A program made the translations under genes and the position numbers. From Pegea sp. RAD2-039 (lineage: Eukaryota; Chordata; Thaliacea; Salpida; Salpidae), in NCBI GenBank assembly GCA_034620365.1, contig JAQGEQ010000097.1:401502-465501 (forward strand): a stretch of 64,000 bases of DNA, in the 5' to 3' direction. How positions within the stretch are numbered: the first letter of the stretch is position 1; each line of letters begins with the position of its first letter. This document shows, piece by piece, positions 36,656 to 50,221 of this stretch. The notes beneath the pieces were generated by a model. The model did not search any database. It had not been told where the DNA came from and saw only the letters and a list, made by a program, of their open reading frames with translations.

Positions 36656-39600
36656 TCATTGAAGTTGGCTGAACTCTAAAAGAAACAAACAACTTCTTAC
36701 AGAACTTTCAGCATTATTTGATTGTTAGTAAATATCACTAATTTGCAAAGTTCACAATTTCTAATCTTATTCTAATTAACAATAAAAATATATTTGTGAA
36801 TCAACTGAAGTAATAAGTCTTTCTGAACCTCATGTCCAAATATTGATCTTCTTTTTATCCTTAAGATAGAAGTCAAGCTTGGTTTAGAAACTCCACTTAG
36901 TTTACTTGCAGTCTCTGCAGAACTTTTAGATTAATCAATCATAAACTCAATCGGATTTTACTTTTTGGTAAACAGCCTAATAAAATTGTTTCTAAATCAA
37001 AATTTATTTTATACAAAAAACTAACCAAAAACAGCTTTCGCTCTGTGACGTTGAAGTCTTTTTCGAACTTCCGGCGCGTAGATATCGATATCGGAAATCC
37101 GATCGGCGTGGAACTTTGCTAGGGCGATATCACCAAAATGTAGGAAGATGACGGTAAAAACAGCCAAAAAAGCGATCAGAACCACAGTTGTCATGAATAT
37201 CTTTTCCATAAAAGCCATTTTGGTTATATTGAAATGATTTCAATTTCTTACCATCAAATTGTAGTTATTTCTATCAAGTGAAAACTTGGCTTGGTCTGTT
37301 GTAACCAAACTTGAATTAAATGGAAGTTTTTTGACAATGTCAGTTGTTTCTGTAACTCAAATAAGATTAGAAAATAGAGATAGCTAAAGGATCAAATTTT
37401 CAAAATAACTGAAATAGAACTTCTTTCAAATTTAAAGAAATGATTTTGTGGGAACAAACCTGTACTCCAGGATGAGTATTCAATCATAAACCCGCGAGAC
37501 ACATAAGAAAAATCAGAATAAAACTGTAAAGTGACTAAATTTCCAGAAGTCAGGAAAGATCTTGTTGGGAGCGATCCACATAATTGAGAAGTTTTGGTGG
37601 TGCCTTCTTGAGTTTCCTTCAACAGATACTTCTTTAAATCTAACTTCACAAACAGTTTTCTACTCACTGTTATCATAAGGACATCATATTTGCAATTAGT
37701 CGATGAATAAGCTCCCGACTCCAACTGAAAGTCGACAAACCAGAGCGCAATCCTTTGTCCTTCTAAGACATGTATCTTCCATCGACATTGAAAATAAGTT
37801 GGGTAAGGGTTTGGGTAGTTAGGGCTTTGAATAATTCCGTTTGAGTCATGAAGTTCTTCCATACAGATCACTTGGAAGGATTAAAAGTTGTTGGAAAGAA
37901 TTGGATTCATGATGAAGTACTCACACTTGCAGACTGGTGGGTCTTTCGACCATAATCCGTTGTATTGACAAACGCTGTCTAATTCCTGTTTGTAACATTT
38001 ATTGTTGCAAATATAAGTGATGACATCTCCATAAGAATAATCTTCTCCTCTTACTGATAAAAAGATTATAAAATCAAAAGATTATCTACATTATCGACTA
38101 CATCATCAACTACATCATCAACTACATCATCAACTACATCATCAACTACATCATCAACTACATTCAACTACATCATCTACATCACCAATTACATCATCAA
38201 CTACATCATCAAATACGTCATCACTACTTCATCAACTACATCATCATCAACTACATCATCAACTACTTCATCAACTACATCATCAACTACTTCATCAACT
38301 ACATCATCAACTACATCATCAACTACTTTATCAACTACATCATCAAATACGTCATCACTACATCATCAACTACATCATCAACTACATCAACAACTAGTTC
38401 ATCAACTACATCAACAACTAGTTCATCAACTACATCATCAACTACTTCATCATCATCACTACATCATCAATTACATCATCAACTACTTCATCAACTACAT
38501 CATCAACTACATCATCATCAACTACATCATCAACTACATCAACACATCATACATCATCAACTACATCATCAACTACATCAACAACTACATCATCAACTAC
38601 ATCATCAACTACTTCATCAACTACATCAACAACTACATCAACTACATCAACAACTAGTTCAACAACTACATCAACAACTACATCATCAACTACTTCATCA
38701 ACAACTACATCACTACATCATCAACTACATCACCAATTACATCATCAACTACTTCATCAACTACATCAACAACTACATCATCAACTACATCATCAACTAC
38801 TTCATCAACTACATCATCAACTACATCACCAATTACTACATACTTCATCAACATCATCAGCTACATCATCAACTACATCATCAACTACATCATCAACTAC
38901 TTCAACAACTACTTTATCAATTACATCATCAACTACATCACCAATTACATCATCAACTACATTAACATTTGTTAAATATATGCAAAATTGTTTACCATAA
39001 TAAAGAGAAGAAGTCGACACTAACGGCCTTTTACATTGAAGTTTTCGACAATGTAAATTAGGAGATGGGTTCCATTGCTGATTATTTAAACAATTAACTC
39101 GTAAAAAGTATGTTGTTGAGTCGTACATATTCACATAACCTTTATCACAAGTAATTAATAACTGTTCACCGGAAGAAAAACACCGTTTCATTGTAATCTT
39201 TGAAAACTGAATCAAAAACAATCAAAATATCAGAATTATTTCAATTTCTACTCAAACCTTGTATATTAGTTCATTTGGTAAATGTGATATCAAATCAATG
39301 TTGGTTTCAGAGTTGACAATAAACGAGTTAACGCCAGGCTCAGGTGGACCACATAAAACTGGGTTAGGGTTACAAAACTTCGAATATTCTGAATGTCTCG
39401 TGTTTCGTAGTTTCCATGGTGATTGAGAAGTCTTTAAACTTCCAGATGGAGTAAGAGTTTGGTTTAAGATTTCAAATTCGACTGTATCATCTGTGATTGG
39501 TTGTTTGCAGGTTAGAAGTTGATTTGGATTGTTCAGATTACAGCTTTCCAAATGAAATTCTTAAAAATTTGTGAATTTTTAGTTTTATATAAATTAAAAG

Positions 39601-39946
39601 AATGTTTTTTGTTAATTAGTATCTACTTACCATTATTATCAGATAAAGTAACACAAAGACGATATCTTAAATTTATTAATTGATAACTATATCGTATCCA
39701 GAATGCTTCATCTTCATCACAGACACTAGTAACTAACATAAAAGACTTTTTCTCAGCAGAAAGACATTGATTTGATAAACTTGAAGATTTATTTGAAACA
39801 GATAAAATTGACCAGGAATTTTCCAAATAATCTTCTTCAATAATACTGTCGTTACATTGAACAAAACGAAATGAAGTGGCATGTTTGTGACTGATGAAGT
39901 AAAACAAACAAAGTATTAGTTTTAAGCATAGATGATGGTTCTCCAT
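36656..39946 (-). CDS. Single-pass receptor with lectin-like, sushi and CUB domains
   Basis: Minus-strand gene starting at 39946 with a signal peptide (LILCLFYFISHKHATS). The N-terminal part has a ricin-B/beta-trefoil look (SNQCLSAEKKSFMLVTSVCD, YRLCVTL). Then come one sushi/CCP module (CFSSGEQLLITCDKGYV...WNPSPNLHC), a second after a repeat-filled intron (YSYGDVITYICNN...CQYNGLWSKDPPVC) and one CUB domain (SNGIIQSPNYPNPYPTYFQC...GFMIEYSS). A membrane helix (IFMTTVVLIAFLAVFTVIFL) and a basic cytoplasmic tail (VRKRLQRHRAKA) follow. The last exon depends on donor choice: the strong GTTAGT donor gives a stop at 36656, while an upstream GT would extend it to 36574. The lectin call is weaker than sushi and CUB. 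Starts lie head to head with the CUB gene at 40231. Role probably extracellular binding or adhesion. Confidence 0.75.
38093..38962 (-). repeat. 12-bp ATCATCAACTAC minisatellite in a sushi-gene intron
   Basis: About 870 bp of imperfect ATCATCAACTAC units (variants ATCAACAACTAC, TTCATCAACTAC, ATCACCAATTAC) fill the intron between the two sushi-module exons of the minus-strand receptor. Length and variant pattern suggest replication slippage. The open frames within it follow from the period. Confidence 0.93.
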
Positions 39947-40230
39947 TCATACTCATAGCCTTATATCTCAATATATATTTCTAGCCTATATCTATTTTTC
40001 TTATCTTTCAGTTATTTCATTTTTTTGATGAAAATAAAGTCGATTATGACGTCACTTCGAAGTTGTTAAGAACTGGTGCTTGAATTTGAGGAATTATTAA
40101 AACTAGGTTGTGTCTGTTTCGTTTAATTTGTGTTTAATGTTTTCAATTTGTAAACACAATTAAAAAAAAAGCTAGAAAAAGTTTTGATAAATGCTGTTTA
40201 CTAAAGTGAATCGATTATAGAATTTATAAA
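39947..40230. promoter_or_regulatory. Candidate bidirectional promoter
   Basis: This 284-bp gap is all that separates the two divergent start codons of the CUB-containing receptors, so both 5' leaders and promoters must fit here or overlap. It contains ATTATGACGTCACTTC near 40042-40057, a perfect TGACGTCA (CREB/ATF-type) palindrome. Function is inferred from position. Confidence 0.5.
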
Positions 40231-41786
40231 ATGTCTCAAATTGGTTTTTATTCAGTTTTTTTAGTATTTTTTTCGTTTAAAGTTTTATTGACTGCTACAG
40301 AGCCAGTAGGTAAATCAGAAGGTAATTTTAAAATTGTTTAATTTTGATAATCTAGAAAACAATTTATCTAAGATTAACTTTTAAACTTCATGAATTTTTC
40401 AGTGAAAAAGTGGAACTGTTCAACTGTGATAACATTAACAGATAAATTTGGTTGGATTAATAGTCCTAACTATCCAGATAAATATGAGAATAACACAGAG
40501 TGTTTGTGGCTAATAAAACCTCTACAAAACAACTTTATTCAGTTAAATATTCACCAATTTCAATTAGAAAAAGGAATTAAATCATATAAAGTGAGAAAAT
40601 CGGTTTTAGGAAACAAGTTGTCTTCTTTAATATATTTCAGTTAATTTATTGAATTATTTTTTCCTTAATTTAAAACGTTTTTATCCAACTGATAATACTT
40701 CAAAAACATTTTTTTGCAAAAAATTTAAAAGTCAATTTTTAGAAGCGATTGCTAAAAAAATAATTTTTAAGATCAATAAATTGTCACAGACTCGTCATGT
40801 CCGATGTCCTTTTGACTTCCTGTACATCTTCGAGACAAATGCGATGGCCCTGACCAGGTCTGATGGATATCAGCCCCAAACTGAAAAGAAATCAAACTGG
40901 GGCACTTTTTGTGGGTCACAGACCAATTTTCAGGCTTTAACAAGGACACCTGGGTCTATTTTACATCTTTACTTCCATTCAGATTCAACAAAACAATTTG
41001 GTGGTTTTAATATCAGCTACCGACAGATCGTAGATAAATTTGTTGAGTTTCAAATTTGATTTTAAACTTTTTGATTCCAGACAATTTTTGATGCGAAGAA
41101 AATTGAAGATATCAATTTAGAAAATAAATTTGTGAAAAGTCATCATGATCTCGCTATGAAAGAGAAACAAACTTTACAATTAATGGTCCTCATCATCACA
41201 ATCATGCTGTTTTGTATCATTGGTATTGTCAGCATCATTAGAACATGCCCATTTTTCAATAAGTAAGCAAAAAACATCAAAATTAACTTCCTCTAAATCT
41301 GACATTCAGTAGTGAACATGATGAACAAACCACCGGACTATTCCAGTTCTATTTCGGCCGTTCTCAGCTTAGTAAGTTTGTGATTAACCCCAAAAAGTGA
41401 ATAATTTGAAGATGAATTCAGATCGATCTAACAACGCCCTTCTACATCAACCAACCCCACCTCCATCCTACTCCGATGTCGTGAAAACTGAAGAAGACTG
41501 GAACGAGGTTGCCAGGCAACTAGGTGACGTTGTTGTTGATAGTTGACATAGTAACGCGCGATTTAAGGTGAAGAATGCACGCGAGAACTACAACAGAGGC
41601 AAGCTGCAGATCAAGTCCGAGTCATCTATAATCTGTCGGAATCTTCGTCTGGGAGCAGCATCTCAGACTCTTCTAACTGCTCTGTACTGATCAGCAGTGT
41701 AAATAGAAGACTGAGGCAAAATCAGATAAATGTCCAGGGTCATCAGGTCAGTGACGTGGTTGTGGACCTATTTGTGGTTTCTTAAT
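40231..41786 (+). CDS. CUB-domain single-pass membrane protein with PPxY tail
   Basis: Begins with a signal peptide (MSQIGFYSVFLVFFSFKVLL). Exons at about 40403 and 40790 then form one CUB domain: GWINSPNYPDKYENNTECLW, CPFDFLYIFET and GSILHLYFHSDSTKQFGGFN. A membrane helix follows (LMVLIITIMLFCIIGIVSII, about 41180-41240) and then a cytoplasmic tail. The tail contains TPPPSYSDVV (about 41454-41480), a PPxY motif of the kind bound by WW domains of Nedd4-type ubiquitin ligases, and a Ser-rich end. The stop used is TAA 41784-41786; the last exon could instead splice at GTCAGT (41749). I do not know a named orthologue. It is divergent from the sushi/CUB receptor gene, with about 285 bp between starts, so the two may share a promoter. 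Confidence 0.8.
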
Positions 41787-42055
41787 TGATCTTTTGATAG
41801 ATAAAGACCAGGGAAATTGAGGAATGATTATCTGGGGACATTTTTGAGTCTGACTTTTCTAAAAATTCGAAAAAAAAATTTAGAAGTTTTTTGAGTTTCA
41901 AGGAAAATTCATCTCAATTCTCAGAAAAAAACATAAAAAAAAAAAGCGGCAATTGCTGAAAACTGCGCGATTACGCGCGCGTTAGATCAAAACTTCCAAC
42001 TACAGTTTTTACAGAAACGATATTTGCAAGAAAAATTGATAAAAGTGATGAAATG

Positions 42056-45982
<3,927 letters not shown>

Positions 45983-46421
45983 TTAATCTTTAAAAATTGA
46001 TATTTTTTTAAGAATAAAGATAGCTTCTGTGAAAAAAAGATTTTCTTTTTTGTTATCTATGAGAAAAATGTTGATTATTTACAAAAATAAATTGTAAAAA
46101 AAAATTTGTTTAAAAAATGTTTTTAAATATTTAAAAGTTTAAAACAGAGTTTTTATGTAAAATAATTTGTTAGAAGAACAAGAAATATATCTAACTAGTT
46201 ACTTAAATAGAAAAACAATCAACAAAAAACTGTTTATCAGGCAAAAAACTTAATTATACTTACAATATAGATAAGTACAATAAAACAAAAAAAAATAATT
46301 TGTTATAAAATAGTTTTACAAAAAACTAAATTAAAAATAGATTAGCTACAAATAAAGATAAAAAACAAAGTTGTTTGCATAGGTTGAAGTGTATTTTTAA
46401 ATATCTGTCAAATAGAAGTTA

Positions 46422-46608
46422 TTAGTTGGGGTCCACTTTAAGAATGCCTACAAAACGTGTTATGAAATCATTCAATAATTTGTGAAGAATATCAAAGCAG
46501 ATTGCTCCAAAAACAACAGAAGGAGAAAAAAACATTTTCATAGAAAAAGAAATCAAAGAATCTGATATATTTTCAACATCATCAATCAGAGCACAACCAG
46601 CATTTTCG
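46422..46608 (-). CDS. Orphan 3'-terminal exon, unknown gene
   Basis: On the minus strand a T-rich acceptor (TTATTTTTAG) is followed by an open frame reading ENAGCALIDDVENISDSLIS, then FSPSVVFGAICFDILHKLL, ending FVGILKVDPN with a stop at 46422. Composition is clearly coding compared with its flanks. I cannot identify the family and found no convincing upstream exons between 46700 and 49700, so either they are short or the exon is a remnant. Confidence 0.4.
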
Positions 46609-46699
46609 CTAAAAATAAAAAAAAATTTATCAAATAAAAGTCCATCTAATAACAACCAAAATTTTCTGAAAGATTTAAACTAAAAAAGAATAAATAAAA

Positions 46700-49600
46700 A
46701 TAAATTTATTATTTATAACATACTACTTATAGAATAATAAATAATGACTCATAAACAAATGTTTGTAAATTAATAAGTCTATTTTATTGAAAAGTCATAA
46801 ATTAAGAAAAATAAATTTATCTAATAAACTTTAAATAGTTAAGTTTAGAAAATTAAAAGTTAATTAATTAGATTAATTCATAAAAAAATAAGTTTAAAAC
46901 AAATAAAATATAAACTTAAAAACTTTTAATCTTTTTCTTAGTTTAAATAAAAATAATTTTTGAAATAATTGAAACAAACTATTTAAAAACAATTAAAAAA
47001 ATTCTAATAAAAAAACTTTTAGATTATAAGCTCTTCAAAAAGAATACTTAAAAAGAATAAAAATTCTAAGATAATAAATCCCAAAAACATTTGAGAATGA
47101 GACAAAAAAATATTAAATCCTAAAAAAGGGTTTCACTGAAGAACACCAATTGAGATCAAGTAACAGAAAAACGATAACCAAAATTCTTTTTGCATTCTAC
47201 ATTAAAATGAAAAAAAAAATTAAGAAACTCTCATGTGGTCTGCTTAGTATAAATATTACTACCCGCCAAGTTTAAACAGGCAGGCTGATTTACAAAATGG
47301 CTTTTTTAACTTTTGGCTTAAAACAACTTTTTAACTAATTGTTTTATAATGTGTTTTTGAAACAATAAAATTGGCGAAAATTAGGATACTTATAGCTTTG
47401 TTTTGACTTATACAACTTGTTGACACTTTGAAATACTTATAATTTAAAATTTATATCTTTCATAAGCAAGTTTTCTAGATTTAGCAAAATAAACACGAAA
47501 ATACTTTACTGAAAGAAATCTATATTATTTAATAATTGAAATCTAGATTCATTTATTTGTAAGCAATTCTAAGCTCTTTTCAAACAAAAAATTATACCTT
47601 AGTAAATATCAAATTCATAAAATTTTGTCGTTTAATCTTTTATAATCTTTTTTTATTTGTTATTGGTCATTGATAGTAAATAAAGAAAGATTATAAAACT
47701 AATTATATATTAATTATATATATATTATATAATTAATTTTCAACTTTTCAATTAAGTTGTTACTTCAATGAAAATAATTCATATTAATAATTAGAGCTGA
47801 ATTTTAGTGTTGCAATATTTCTATACAACTATGACAAATTCTTTCATGATTATATACATTAGTCATTCCCTCACTGCTTTAGGTTGCATCAGCAAATACT
47901 TATTTGAACTTAGGTTGAACTTACATTAAGATCTTGATCACTTCAGAATTTCATCTCGAAGAACTCTTTTTCTGTCCACAACTTTCATGTTCTTGAAGTT
48001 TCTACTTGCTCTTTTTCCTTTCAAACTGCCTTTATTTATCTTTGACTTGTAAAAACTTTTAAGCCAGCGACATTAAGTCAGTGATAACTTGTCTTACAAA
48101 GAAACTAATCAAGCATCAAACCTGTAAATTAAGTAAATAAATTATTTTCAAAATGCAAGAAGCAATGGTACCCGACACTAAATTTTATTTAAATGCTTTT
48201 ATATTTAACAAAAGCAATTAAAAGTTTGCAACCGACAAGCTAGCAAAATATCTGCTTATCTGTCAGACTTAGTGTGGTATATTTGAAATGCATAACCATA
48301 AAGTATTTTGCCGCTGATGTAAATGTATCGAAAATATACATTGTAATGTAGGCCCTCTTTTCATTATATAGGCAGGCTGGTACAAAGTTCTTATCTTTAA
48401 AATGTTTATTGTTGTGTTAGTCGTCTTATTTATTTAAACAAAACTCTATATAAACAGTCAGTTTTATTAAAATTCTGCGTTTGCTTTACAAAAGTAAATT
48501 AATGATGAGTTTAGATTAGATAATTGGATCATTATTAAAATTTTATGGTAAAAATGTTTTTTTTTTTTCAACTTAGAATTTTACAATTTCCGACAAAAAT
48601 ACAAAAAATTACTTTTTATGAAATCACTGAGTGTCATTTGTTAGTGACTTGACAGGTTAAGTTGCTGATTTATATTGTTTGCTACTCGGGGATGTTTTTT
48701 CAGCGATAAAAAGCTAAGATATAGACTTTTCGAGAACTTTCAGTTCGTTCTGTTGACGTAATTGTTAATCTGTTAAACATTGAATTTGCTAACTGCTATA
48801 GTTCTTAGGATTACTATTAATTTGTCGCCTTTTCCTCGTTCATTTCTTTTTATTTAAAGATGACTCTCTTCTCTCTCCTTCAGTTGTTTGCCAAGTTAAT
48901 AGCGCCAATCGGACAGATTTCTGAGGTCCTTATTATCATTGTTATTTCTTAGAGGTCATATTAAGTGAACTTTTCTGCTGGTAACATTTTTAAAAATCTT
49001 TTTTTTTCACTATATCGTTGAAAATCGTATTTTCAAATTTTCTTTAGAGATGCTTATTTAGCATATAGCTGCTCGTCTTAAATAGCTTTTTAAATCAGGC
49101 TTCCTATCTAAAGATCGTTGCTTTGTCGCTGATATGATTTAACCTAATTTTTTTAGCACTTTAAATGACATGTAAGCCAATTAAAAACACATCAATTACA
49201 TTTCGTTTTTAGTTATAGTCCAAAGCAACGCCTATAAAGAATTTTAAAAGATGATGCAGAAATTAGCTATTAAATTAATGGAAATAAAAATTACTTATAA
49301 ACAGAGAAATTTATTTTAAAGTCTGATACTCTGGTTTTATATATTGCTTTGGCAGCATAATAAAAATTCTGATTTTTAAGCCAGCGAACCTAGTTCTAAT
49401 CTTTCGTACAGTGCAACAAAATTTAAAGTTTTTTCGCAGAAATTTAAAGAATATTCTAAGCAATGCAAACAACCTTTGAGTTTATTTATTAAGTTTAAAT
49501 TTATTTCTTAACTAAATAAATGATAATTTTTATAACGTTTAATGTTAAACGTAAACCCATCAAAATCTAACAACTATATTATATAAGTTTCATTCAATTT

Positions 49601-50221
49601 AAACTGATTATTAAAATTAATATATTTTTTTAATTTTGTTTAATTATTATTCGAAACAATAATTAAAACATTCTGTCTTTTGTAATTTTTATTTGTCTTT
49701 ATGGTCGAAACTGGTGTACTTTGGAATTCTTCAACTTTTGCTTCAGCTTTATTCGTTTCTTTAATATCTAGTTCTTTTTTTTGGTTTGCTTTCTACATTT
49801 GTTTATATTTTCTATTTATTTTATTATTAATATTTTACGTTAATTTTTTTCTATGTGCATTGCTAAAGATATTAATTTTTATCTGATATCTTTTATTTAT
49901 ATATATAGTTTAAAACAAATTAAATATTATTGTTAAAAACTTATTTTTTTAAAGCTTCTGAAAGATATATATATTTGTTTTATTATTTTAAAATATATTT
50001 CTAGTTTATATTTTTAGGTTTTTAAAAATTGATTATTTTATTATAATTTATAATAAAAATTTTTAAATAAATTTAAATCTCTATAAACAAAACTTAAAAA
50101 TTTTTAAGATTTATTTTATGATTTAATTTATTAATAACTTATTGTGAATATTTATTAAATATTTATTTTTATATCTAGGTACAAGTTTTCACTTTTTTTG
50201 CTTTCAATATTTATTAAAACT
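46700..50221. other. Long A/T-rich spacer
   Basis: No supported gene. It has patches of more balanced composition at about 47860-48060 and 48200-48420. It also has a 31-codon ATG frame at 48859 (MTLFSLLQLFAKLIAPIGQI) that I could not link to other exons. The end next to 50222 should hold the promoter of the PAIP1-like gene. Confidence 0.5.

Noticed and set aside
38826..38995. Asp/Val-rich C-terminus (VVDDVVDDV) on the sushi receptor
   Set aside because: It is read-through of the intronic ATCATCAACTAC array after the sushi exon's donor site.
49701..49886. Hydrophobic 61-codon frame
   Set aside because: Composition is T-rich and low complexity (LFILLLIFYV), with no splice partner; it looks like chance.
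50198..50221. Earlier start for the PAIP1-like protein
   Set aside because: The upstream extension begins at TTG; the first ATG in frame is at 50222.
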